A DNA stretch of 64,000 nt from Candidatus Obscuribacter sp. GTDB taxonomy: Bacteria; Cyanobacteriota; Vampirovibrionia; Obscuribacterales; Obscuribacteraceae. The notes beneath the pieces are model-generated. The model was given only the letters and a program-made list of their open reading frames with translations. It made no database searches and was not told the DNA's origin. Each line of letters starts with the position of its first letter. Positions within the stretch are counted from its first letter, which is position 1. The stretch is taken from the NCBI GenBank assembly GCA_016718315.1, contig JADKDV010000005.1, positions 558,001 through 622,000 of the forward strand, in the 5' to 3' direction. A program made the translations under genes and the position numbers. Of the stretch, positions 7,627-15,128 are shown piece by piece.

Positions 7627-9840
7627 ATGAGCAATAACCCGTCGCCCCTGCGCAAAGCGGCTCTTGAGCTAGCCGGACTGAGCTTTCTTTCGCTATTTTT
7701 GGAGCTGATGATCATCCGCTGGTTGTCGTCAGAAGTCAGGACTTTTGCTTATTTTAAAAACGTGCCGCTCATGGCTTGTTTGTTTGGACTGGGACTTGGA
7801 CTTGCCCTCAGCCAATCTAAGCGCGATTGGCAAAAGTGGTTTCCCTGGAGCCTACTAGCGATCATTACTCTGATTTGTTTTGCTGGCGCTCTACAAATCA
7901 TCCACATCACGATTGTCGACCCCACCGAGTTTTATATCGTTGGTCCAATTGCCTGGAAGTCAATGGACGCCTCCAAGCCGGTTGATTACATTTTGCAGAC
8001 CATCAAAGGTTACGCTGTATTAGCTAGCGTCTTTTATTTGATTGTCTTAACTTTTGTTGGACTGGGGCAGCGTCTTGGTAAGGCTTTTGATAAGCTCAGT
8101 CCGCCTTTTGCTTACACAGTTGATATTGCAGCCAGTCTCACTGGCGTTATTGGCTTTTCGGCAATGTCATACTTTTCTTTGCCACCGGTCTGGTGGATGG
8201 CAATAGCGGCACTAGTAAGTCTTTTGTTTTTTAGGAAGCCGCTGGAGATTTGCGCTTTGACAGTGGCGGTAGCTATCGCCGCCTTTACCAGCGATCCCGC
8301 TGTCACCTGGTCTCCGTACTATCGTATCAGCGTTAGAGATGGCATTATCCCCGCCGATGGCGCCAGTCCCGCTTTTAAGTATGGCTACAGCATTGACGTT
8401 AATCACGATGGCATCATGGGTGCTTACGACAATAGGCCGGAAGCTATCAGTAAGCTCACAGAGAAGCAAAAAGAAAAAGTACTGCAGTACTATGACATGC
8501 TCTACAAGCTTATCGGTGATGGTCCGCGCAAGGCTCTAGTTATTGCTGCTGGCGCTGGTAATGACATCGCTTGCGGTCTCAGGCACGGGCTCAGTGCCAT
8601 TGACGCAGTCGAAATAGACAAAACCTTTATCGAAAAAGGCAAGAAGCTGCATCCAGAGCAGCCTTACAGTAATCCTATTGTGACTGTGCATATTGATGAT
8701 GCCCGGTCATATATGAAAAAGTGCCAGAAGACTTATGACCTGGTCGATTTTGCTTATCTCGATGCGCACACTGCACTGTCCTCGATGTCCTCTATCCGGC
8801 TCGATAACTACATCTATACCAGAGAGAGTTTTCAAAATGCCAAGCGACTCCTCAATGACAAAGGCATACTGGCTGTCACTTTTTATGCCATGACATGGTG
8901 GCAAGAGATTAGAGTCTATAAGACTCTTGAAGAAGTATTTGGCGAGGCACCGCTAGCGTTTTGGTCTCCTAATGGACAGGCAGTCACTCTATTGATTGGT
9001 CCTGGACTGGATAAACAGAAGGCTTTGAGCGCTGGCTTTAAACAATTTAGTCGTGCTGATGTTGACGGCAAAGTGCCCAAGCTCCTTGCTGATTGGGATA
9101 GGGTTGAGCCGACAACAGATGATTGGCCGTTTCTCTTTTTGCGTGGTCGTGAAATGAGTACCAGTTATTGCGCTGGACTGCTGTTTACTCTACTAATTGG
9201 CTGGGGTTTTGTCAGACGCAGCTTTGGCAAATTTACAACAGCCAGTGCCAGTCGCGCCATGTTTTGTCTGGGTGCGGGCTTTATGTTGCTTGAGGTCAAA
9301 AGTGTCTCGCAAATGGGTCTTGTCATTGGTGCTACATGGCTGACTAATTCGTTTGTCATTGCCGCCGTGTTTATCATGATTTTGGCTGCCAATTTGATTG
9401 TGCTCAAGAGCAAATCTCAAAATCTCAAGTTGCCTTATATCGGGCTTGCTATCACGCTTTTGTTATCTTACTTCGTGCCGATTTCGGTCTTTGCCGGTCT
9501 TGAGATGACACCACGGATGATCTGTTCGTCTCTCTTTTTGGCCTTACCTATACCATTTGCTGCATGGATTTTTAGTGTCACATTTAGTCGCGCCAAAGAG
9601 CCAGCCAAGCTCTTTGGTATGAATCTGTTAGGGACGCTTATAGGCAGCGCTATGGAGTATCTCTCCATGGTGTTTGGTATTGCTGCCATGAATCTTTTGG
9701 CGCTCGGTCTCTATGGTCTCGCTTATTACTACACCAACAAAGCCGAAAAAGAAGCGGCTGAGGACCCAACTAACGGTGAGTTGCATATCAGCCCCCCAAC
9801 ATCTGGTGACGATGGTGCTGTGGGTCAGCTCCAAGGGTAA
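7627..9840 (+). CDS. Membrane protein with spermidine-synthase-like (SAM-binding) domain
   Basis: A 737-residue protein. Several membrane helices at the N-terminus (LELAGLSFLSLFLELMII, LMACLFGLGLGLAL, ...) are followed by a soluble domain at about residues 280-520, then about six further helices. The soluble domain resembles polyamine synthases: an SAM-binding loop VIAAGAGND (about residue 305), an acidic motif VEIDK, and DFAYLDAH where synthases have the catalytic aspartate. The fused architecture is found in bacterial putative spermidine-synthase-like membrane proteins of unknown substrate. Polyamine synthesis is therefore not assured. The frame is open to a TTG at 7450, but the promoter at 7550-7578 argues for the 7627 start. 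Confidence 0.8.
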   Translation: MSNNPSPLRKAALELAGLSFLSLFLELMIIRWLSSEVRTFAYFKNVPLMACLFGLGLGLALSQSKRDWQKWFPWSLLAIITLICFAGALQIIHITIVDPTEFYIVGPIAWKSMDASKPVDYILQTIKGYAVLASVFYLIVLTFVGLGQRLGKAFDKLSPPFAYTVDIAASLTGVIGFSAMSYFSLPPVWWMAIAALVSLLFFRKPLEICALTVAVAIAAFTSDPAVTWSPYYRISVRDGIIPADGASPAFKYGYSIDVNHDGIMGAYDNRPEAISKLTEKQKEKVLQYYDMLYKLIGDGPRKALVIAAGAGNDIACGLRHGLSAIDAVEIDKTFIEKGKKLHPEQPYSNPIVTVHIDDARSYMKKCQKTYDLVDFAYLDAHTALSSMSSIRLDNYIYTRESFQNAKRLLNDKGILAVTFYAMTWWQEIRVYKTLEEVFGEAPLAFWSPNGQAVTLLIGPGLDKQKALSAGFKQFSRADVDGKVPKLLADWDRVEPTTDDWPFLFLRGREMSTSYCAGLLFTLLIGWGFVRRSFGKFTTASASRAMFCLGAGFMLLEVKSVSQMGLVIGATWLTNSFVIAAVFIMILAANLIVLKSKSQNLKLPYIGLAITLLLSYFVPISVFAGLEMTPRMICSSLFLALPIPFAAWIFSVTFSRAKEPAKLFGMNLLGTLIGSAMEYLSMVFGIAAMNLLALGLYGLAYYYTNKAEKEAAEDPTNGELHISPPTSGDDGAVGQLQG

Positions 9841-9869
9841 TAGCTAGTTGGTAAGTATGTCTGCCTCTT

Positions 9870-9898
9870 GGTTAGTTAGTTGGTTAGTTTGTTTGTTG
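9870..9898. repeat. Low-complexity GTTA/GTTT/GTTG repeat between convergent genes
   Basis: The 59 bases between two convergent genes contain a short degenerate tetranucleotide tract of GTTA, GTTG and GTTT units. No hairpin or gene is seen. It looks like simple-sequence drift. Confidence 0.5.
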
Positions 9899-9899
9899 A

Positions 9900-10472
9900 T
9901 TACAGATCCTTGTACCAGATAAGCTGCGATTCGTGCGGCAATCCGGGATAGGCAAAGCGGTTGATGGCACCTATTGTGCAGCCTTGTCTTAGATAAAATT
10001 GGCAGGCTGCGACATTGATGTTTTGGGTCTCGATTTTGAGTTGTTTGCAATGACGCTCGCGCGCCCAGTCCTCTACTGCTGCAAAAAGCTTGTGACCGAC
10101 ACCTTTGTGGCGATAGGGAGAATCGATCCGTATATCCCAGAGTACAGCCAGATCGCTGCGGCCATCGAGGATATTGACAGCGTCAGTGTTGTAAGCAATT
10201 ACCGCGCCACCAATGCGTTTGTCGGCGTCTCTTGCCACTATGTAACCCCAGTTGGTGGTGTCAAAAGTTTTTGACCAGTTATCTGGACTGGCGCCCTCAC
10301 AGGCGTCATAGTTTTTGTTTTGTTTGTCTGGCAGTGCTGTTAACGTCAATAAGATGCCACCCTGACCGCTATCAGGTGTGCTTACTTGGTAGATGCAGTC
10401 GTATTCAAAGGCAATGGATATATTGCTGTGCTCAGAGAGCGTGGTTATTGATTCTTCGCCGATAGTTATCAT
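9900..10472 (-). CDS. GNAT family N-acetyltransferase
   Basis: About 190 residues. The C-terminal half has the GNAT fold: AVLWDIRIDSPYRHKGVGHKLF carries the acetyl-CoA pyrophosphate-binding R-x-x-G-x-G/A pattern (RHKGVG), followed by WARERHCKQLKIETQNINVAACQFY, the usual N-x-x-A-x-x-F/Y motif near the C-terminus. The start at 10472 overlaps the stop of the NADAR gene in an ATGA arrangement, which strongly indicates translational coupling; the longer upstream reading inside the NADAR gene is rejected. The substrate is unknown. Confidence 0.88.
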   Translation of the reverse strand: MITIGEESITTLSEHSNISIAFEYDCIYQVSTPDSGQGGILLTLTALPDKQNKNYDACEGASPDNWSKTFDTTNWGYIVARDADKRIGGAVIAYNTDAVNILDGRSDLAVLWDIRIDSPYRHKGVGHKLFAAVEDWARERHCKQLKIETQNINVAACQFYLRQGCTIGAINRFAYPGLPHESQLIWYKDL

Positions 10473-11023
10473 GATTTGCCTAACTGATCGCGCACTTCCA
10501 TCAAGGCAAAGCCTAGCAAGTTTTGACCCTTCCATTGTTTGGGGTCGAGGGCTTTTGTATTTGATTTGGCCATACCAATGCCCCATATGCGGTCCCACAG
10601 GCTGGCCTCGACGAGTACGTGCGGCTCTGTGGAGAGCAAATATTTTGCTAGCTCGGGGTTTTGACTAAACTTTGCCTGGTTAGCCGCAACTACAATTTGC
10701 GAGCAATGTTCTTTCCATTTTTCATCGACAAAATTTTGTACTTTGCGGCCATAAGCTTTTGCTTCCTTTGGTGTCTGGCACTGCAAAATTTTGTCTAGCA
10801 TGTCCTCATCGCCAAATAGTCTGGCTTTTTGCGCCATCATAAATTGTTCTGCTGTTTTGTAGCTAACATCGTCAATTTTAAATGTCGCTGGATACCACTG
10901 ACTCAAGCAGCTATCGGTGATGCTGCCGTCCTCGCTAACTTTATGTCCATAAAACAATAGATACTCAAAACTCTCGCCTTGATCTATTGCTGCTATTAAT
11001 TTGTGGCGGTTGTACTTTGCCAA
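10469..11023 (-). CDS. NADAR family (YbiA-like) protein
   Basis: 184 residues covering a full NADAR domain: LSQWYPATF, then YKTAEQFMMAQKARLFGD, AKAYGRKV, AANQAKFSQNPEL, and the C-terminal LVEASLWDRIWGIG ending WKGQNLLGFALMEVR. Known members include a riboflavin-pathway N-glycosidase that removes damaged ribose-linked intermediates, and ADP-ribosyl-guanosine hydrolases that reverse DNA ADP-ribosylation. Either role is possible. It sits in an operon with a thioredoxin-like protein 8 bases upstream and a GNAT enzyme overlapping downstream; no DarT-like toxin is nearby, so the metabolic role is more likely. Confidence 0.92.
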   Translation of the reverse strand: MAKYNRHKLIAAIDQGESFEYLLFYGHKVSEDGSITDSCLSQWYPATFKIDDVSYKTAEQFMMAQKARLFGDEDMLDKILQCQTPKEAKAYGRKVQNFVDEKWKEHCSQIVVAANQAKFSQNPELAKYLLSTEPHVLVEASLWDRIWGIGMAKSNTKALDPKQWKGQNLLGFALMEVRDQLGKS

Positions 11024-11031
11024 GTTGAGCC

Positions 11032-11703
11032 TCAGAGCATTTTTTTGAGCATGGGCAAGAGATGATCATAGAGCGCGTTTTTGGGATTGTGACCGCAAGC
11101 ATCGGAGCGCATCACAAATGATTTGTCGATTAGTTGATAACCGGGGATCATGTTGTAGCTGGCGTTATTTTGATAGCGACTATCTGCTATTAAAACAACC
11201 TCGTTGGGCTTTTGCCCAAAACCAAAATGTTTGGCCCATGCTTGAGCCTCGACTAGTGTCGGCGCTTGCATATTTGGTCCGTACAGCAGTAATTGCACCC
11301 GGATAAGCCTCGGGTCTGATGGGGTGATGCCAGCTCCCGTGAGCATCCTGTCAGCGGACTCAGCACCTGTCTGTGGTGTCACGCCATTGATGCCACCAGC
11401 CCGGTCGCCACCGGCAAAAGCCTGACAGGCAGGACAGGACATGCCGATAGGCTCCACCAGTATTACTTTGCCTGCGTAGGATGATAGCCTGACTGGTTTG
11501 CCAGAGATAGACATCATCTCAATGTCTGGATAGTAAGTATTGAGTGCAGGTGGCCAGTACATCGGGTATTTGGCTTTTGCTGACGCTGGTGTTGCCGGTT
11601 TTGCGGCGTTTTGTGCTGGTCCTGCTGCCATGGTCTGAGCGACGCCAGCGGCCGAGTACAGGCACAGTAGCGTCAGCACCAAGTTGAAGCGTTTTAACGT
11701 CAT
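11032..11703 (-). CDS. Secreted thioredoxin-like protein with CPAC motif
   Basis: 223 residues with a signal peptide (about residues 1-26) and an Ala/Pro/Lys linker. The mature part has a thioredoxin-like pattern: a strand ending KVILVEPIGM followed directly by SCPACQAF (a CxxC redox pair), a long insertion, then strand VVLIADSRYQ and PGYQLIDKSFVM where the cis-proline region would be. It may be a periplasmic disulfide oxidoreductase or peroxiredoxin-like protein. A further Cys near the C-terminus (SDACGHNP) is notable. It leads the operon with the NADAR and GNAT genes; a functional link between them is not obvious. Confidence 0.75.
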   Translation of the reverse strand: MTLKRFNLVLTLLCLYSAAGVAQTMAAGPAQNAAKPATPASAKAKYPMYWPPALNTYYPDIEMMSISGKPVRLSSYAGKVILVEPIGMSCPACQAFAGGDRAGGINGVTPQTGAESADRMLTGAGITPSDPRLIRVQLLLYGPNMQAPTLVEAQAWAKHFGFGQKPNEVVLIADSRYQNNASYNMIPGYQLIDKSFVMRSDACGHNPKNALYDHLLPMLKKML

Positions 11704-11779
11704 ATGGTATGTCCTTTGTTGCTATTTAGCTTTATGCCACTCTCTGTACTCAATGGCTACTAATGAGGTCTTGATTCGT

Positions 11780-12050
11780 TCAGCTTTTTTCTTTCGTAGC
11801 ATCTTCCCGATCAAATTGCATTTCGAGTGGCGCCATCAGAGTGGTACCTAAATCTGTATTGGGCAGAAATCCTGCGAAACGATAGCAAAGCTCACCCTGC
11901 TCAGTAACATCGACGTGACACACCCCAAGGGCCGAAAGTCTCTCAAAAGCACGCTTGGTTATACAGGCCTATATGGGGCACAAGAACATTTAGCATACGG
12001 TTCTATACACCCAACTCAATCCAGAACGGTTTAAGGGTTTCGGGAAAGAT
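11780..12050 (-). pseudogene. Decayed gene remnant
   Basis: This part of the 382-base space downstream of 12086 holds coding-like sequence without an intact frame. On the reverse strand one frame gives about 60 open codons ending at a TGA (11780-11782) that read like protein (ERLSALGVCHVDV, GFLPNTDLGTTLMAPLEMQF). The adjoining upstream sequence in another frame reads FPETLKPFWIELGV, then a stop, then NRMLNVLVPHIGLYNQACF. At least one frameshift and one internal stop separate the pieces, and no start fits. The family is not recognised. The rest of the gap (11704-11779) shows nothing. Confidence 0.45.
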
Positions 12051-12085
12051 TTTAGGCTAAAAGATCACATCAAATAGCAAAATTA

Positions 12086-13048
12086 CTAACTCTGGGAACA
12101 TATTTGCAAAAGCGTGTGGATCCGGCTCTGTTGCTCAAGGGCTGATTGATTTGTGGGATCAATGGATAGGGCCTGTTGAACTAAATCAAGGGCATTATCC
12201 AAACATACTATTGCGTCAAGAGACTTGTTTTGAACTATCTTGGTCTCAGCTTTCTCAACGTAGGTATCAGCCAGACGCATTCTTCCCAGTCCAAGTCCTG
12301 TTGTTTGAGATGATGACTCCGTTGTAAAACGCCTCTGTATCCCTCTATTGCTGTATCCAGGCATTTCAATGCATCTTCATTCGCGCCGGTTTTGCGCAGG
12401 ATACAAGCTTTTTCATAAAAGAGTGGTAGCCTGACTGAGTAGATTCCGTCGGATTCTTGTTGGGTTTTAATAAACGGCATTAACGCTCTGATTGCTTGGT
12501 CTAATACCTGGAGCGCTTCCATATTTTCATCAAACATTTCAAAGTCACATAATGCTGGGCGTTTTTGCATAAAGAATAGAGTGAGATCTTCCTCTCGCCC
12601 CCGATTGCCTTGCATCATCCGCGTCAGAAAGGGCCTTTTGAAAGGCATCTTTGCTCTTACGGGAATCTCCATTGAACAGATACCACATACCTAGCTGCTC
12701 TAATGTCGCAGCTCGTTGATATAAAGCTGGTTGAAAGGTGGGTTCCCCCTGAAGTACTGAGTTTGCGATGGACAATGATTCGTTTAGGTTTTGTTCGACG
12801 AGCTGAAATTTACCGAATCTGCGCTCGTTTATAGCAGCCGCTCTTTTCAGCGCTGATCGGTACACCAATGCCAAACTATAATTTCGAACACTTTTGCATA
12901 GCTCCTCGGCCTTCTTCAAGCTCTGATTGGCTGAGTCCAGATTTGTTTCATGACTACTTTGATAAATCAGCTTGAGAATTTGAACGAGTGCTGAATCTGA
13001 CTTACCTGACTTAAACCCAGCAACGAACTCGTCAAGCAAATCAATTCA
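12086..13048 (-). pseudogene. TPR-like protein gene, broken by frameshifts
   Basis: Three overlapping reverse-strand ORFs (12545-13039, 12235-12672, 12086-12364) join into one helical, TPR-like protein in order. The first ends with KDAFQKALSDADDARQSGARG, the second continues with EEDLTLFFMQKRPALC and ANEDALKCLDTAIEGYRGVL, and the third with RMRLADTYVEKAETKIV and DLVQQALSIDPTNQSALEQQ. The shifts lie near a run of C around 12600 and near 12300. The 5' end has no ATG: the first ORF begins at a TTG just after an in-frame stop. Two shifts plus a missing start favour a real pseudogene, though assembly indels are possible. Confidence 0.6.
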
Positions 13049-13987
13049 GGCAGACTATTCAAAAACACGTGGAAGAACAGGACAACCTGGAAGCATAAGG
13101 TTTAGATCCTCGGGCAAACATCAGCCATTAATTGATTACCACAGAATGGTAGAGCCGGTGGCATTAAATTCCTGCCACCGACCCTAATGCCTTGGACATT
13201 TAAATCTAAATCTTCTGTGTGCGCTAGAAAAAATACGTAAGACCGTAGTAGATCTTGGGTTGCCCGTAGGAAGCATGGTCTGCGATCTCAAGTGGATTCA
13301 CCCGTGCGAGCTGCGATAATCACTCGATCGAGTATGGTGGTATCAGGGTTAACACCATCTCTTGAGTGCGTGTTAACCCTGAAAGTCAATTCATGGATTT
13401 TAGGAACATCTGTTGCAGCTGCTGTAGGAGCGTTGTTAGGGCGTGCAGGAAGTATGGGATTACTCGATAGTATCGATGTCCAAGGTCCAAAAAATAAAGG
13501 AAAACAAAAATGCTACGCTAGGTCTTGGTATCACCTGAGGTGGTCGAATCACAGTGCACCACGGGCGAGGCGGATAAGTAAAGCAGTGTGTCCTAGCGGG
13601 AGGATTTGTGAGTCTTTGACAATTTTCAGATTTCTTTCGTGCCGGGGATGGAATTTGCACGCTCCAATGATGTTTGCTGTGGGTATCCACATTTATCCCA
13701 TGCCGAGCAATTTCCAGACCTTCTACTAAGCAGTGCCCAAGTCGTACATAGTCATTGATGCCCCATTGGGGCAGGCAGGTGACCGTCTCAAGCGAAATGC
13801 GCACGATGATTTGGTTGGAAAGAATCCCGTTGGCAAATTTAGCCTGTTAAAAATAGTTTGACCGGCGTTCACTCGTCTGAGTCATTTTCAACATCCCATC
13901 GAGGTGGATAGCTGCCTCAAGTGAGGATGTGCTCAAGCTTGCCGATAGCCGTTCAACTTATCGCCGTAACTATAAAAGGACCCCCTA
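13049..13987. other. Long gene-poor stretch with remnants
   Basis: About 940 bases without a convincing gene. A 7-bp hairpin (CGGTGGC 13156-13162 with GCCACCG 13174-13180) and the long inverted repeat at 13344-13381 are present. On the reverse strand, about 13650-13850 reads protein-like without an intact gene (AKFANGILSNQIIVRISLE, then GINDYVRLGHCLVEGLEIA), probably another remnant. The forward ORF at 13292-13729 has no ribosome-binding site or family likeness and is taken as chance. The stretch fits a decayed region flanking the Rhs locus. Confidence 0.5.
13344..13381. repeat. Perfect 12-bp inverted repeat
   Basis: CAGGGTTAACAC (13344-13355) is the exact reverse complement of GTGTTAACCCTG (13370-13381), separated by 14 bases. 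There is no T tract, so it is not a typical terminator. The palindrome CTCGATCGAG lies about 15 bases before it. It could be a recombination site, a protein-binding site, or the trace of a lost mobile element. Confidence 0.6.
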
Positions 13988-14719
13988 ATGAAAAAGTCTC
14001 AAGAAGTCCCATCCTTTCTTATCGAACTCCCTCACTCCATATGCAATATCATTCTCCGGAGGCGATATCTTCTGAGAAGCCAAAAGTCTCAAGGTGTGAA
14101 TGCTCTACGAAGGAGCGGCTCGAGAGCTTGGATTAAGGCGGGTATTGCCTCATCGAGCCTGCTAGAACCTTATGACACCTGGAACAATGCCCACATGCTG
14201 GCTGACAAATTTCAGGTTGAACTGGGGCAGCAGGCTTACGTAGAGCCTTCATCAAAGGCCGGAATATACGTTTCTCTCTTCGGAGAAAATCAAGTAGATC
14301 AACCTGGTAGCGAACCTTCTGCAAATCCTTTGCCGCCTCGAATTCCCTTCGGTGTTGGCTCCACTGTCAAAAGTAATATTGGGCTTGGTGGGGCTGGTTT
14401 TGAGATGACCAGATCGTTTACGCCCGCCTCTCCAAACACATTTTTGCCGGAGCAAGCGCAACAAGCAATCAAAGAGCAAACTGCGTTAAACAAAGATGTA
14501 CGCTGTCCGTTGCTCTATAAGCTCAGTGGATGGAACGATCTCTCTGACGTAAAAAGAAAAATGCTCGAGACCGAATGCGCGCAGATTATCAAAGCCGGTA
14601 TGAATAATCGCGAGACGCCGACTGGAGATTACACGACCCTTGCGCTGGTTGCTAGTCAATCTTCGGCATCGCGAGCGCTCAAATCTTTTCTCCATCGAGC
14701 TTTGAGTTTGGACGCATAA
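13988..14719 (+). CDS. Hypothetical protein upstream of the Rhs locus
   Basis: 243 residues, not recognised. The ATG is preceded by AAAGGA at a suitable distance. Residues 1-50 are basic (many Arg/Ser). Residues about 95-150 are Pro/Gly/Ser-rich (PLPPRIPFGVGS) and residues 160-243 are helical and charged. There is no signal peptide or membrane segment. It sits alone between decayed remnants and the Rhs locus, in the same direction as Rhs and separated by a hairpin-bearing gap. It could be an Rhs-associated accessory or effector, but nothing in the sequence proves it. Confidence is in the ORF, not in a role. Confidence 0.55.
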   Translation: MKKSQEVPSFLIELPHSICNIILRRRYLLRSQKSQGVNALRRSGSRAWIKAGIASSSLLEPYDTWNNAHMLADKFQVELGQQAYVEPSSKAGIYVSLFGENQVDQPGSEPSANPLPPRIPFGVGSTVKSNIGLGGAGFEMTRSFTPASPNTFLPEQAQQAIKEQTALNKDVRCPLLYKLSGWNDLSDVKRKMLETECAQIIKAGMNNRETPTGDYTTLALVASQSSASRALKSFLHRALSLDA

Positions 14720-14729
14720 AATCCCATCG

Positions 14730-14794
14730 ACGCGCTGTAATCATCTGGTCATCAGAGGTTTGCTTATGTGGTGAGCAGATACCTTGCAGCGCGT
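14730..14794 (+). repeat. 8-bp inverted repeat spanning 49 bases
   Basis: ACGCGCTG (14730-14737) pairs perfectly with CAGCGCGT (14787-14794), followed by TTTTC. It falls in the 173-base gap between the hypothetical gene and the mini YD ORF. It could be an imperfect terminator or part of a structured leader. Confidence 0.4.
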
Positions 14795-14892
14795 TTTCAA
14801 AACGATACTGCTTCTCATTGAGGCGTGTATGCAAGACGGACCCTTGTCGCGCTCTGGTCCAAGCGCATCAACCTTACAAAAGGAACATTTAA

Positions 14893-15024
14893 ATGGCAGC
14901 AGACAGCTACACGGTCACTTATGACAATCTCGGTCGCATCAAGGTGATTACCTACGCAAGTGGCAAAACCATCACCTATACATATGACGCTGCAGGTAAC
15001 CGCACTGCGGTAGTTAGTACCTGA
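14893..15024 (+). CDS. 43-residue stand-alone YD-repeat (Rhs-type) peptide
   Basis: A complete small ORF, ATG to TGA, with AGGAA 7 bases before the start. Its 43 residues are essentially two YD-repeat units: TVTYDNLGRIKVITYASG and ITYTYDAAGNRTAVV. That is the motif of Rhs/YD shells, but here as a free mini-protein, with no signal peptide. It lies 105 bases upstream of the large Rhs gene, separated by two hairpins, so it seems to be its own unit. It may be a silent repeat cassette for recombination with Rhs, a remnant of an older Rhs gene, or a real small protein. Codon use matches the Rhs gene. Confidence 0.7.
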   Translation: MAADSYTVTYDNLGRIKVITYASGKTITYTYDAAGNRTAVVST

Positions 15025-15047
15025 TCAAATCTGGATTTTAATCCTGC

Positions 15048-15103
15048 GGGGATTTCTCAAGCAATCCCCAATTCAGCATCGGCGACCTTTTATTTGGGTC
15101 GCC
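15048..15103 (+). terminator. Two hairpins between mini YD ORF and Rhs gene
   Basis: GGGGATT (15048-15054) pairs with AATCCCC (15063-15069), an 8-base loop. GGCGACC (15081-15087) pairs with GGTCGCC (15097-15103), followed by only TT. Both stems are perfect 7-mers. They may attenuate read-through from the mini ORF or act as a 5' leader of the Rhs gene; neither is a textbook terminator. Confidence 0.4.
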
Positions 15104-15128
15104 TTAACCAAAATCAACAGGAACGAAA

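Noticed and set aside
13292..13729. A 145-codon forward ORF in the gene-poor stretch
   Set aside because: No ribosome-binding site, protein-like features or family resemblance; it overlaps reverse-strand remnant sequence.
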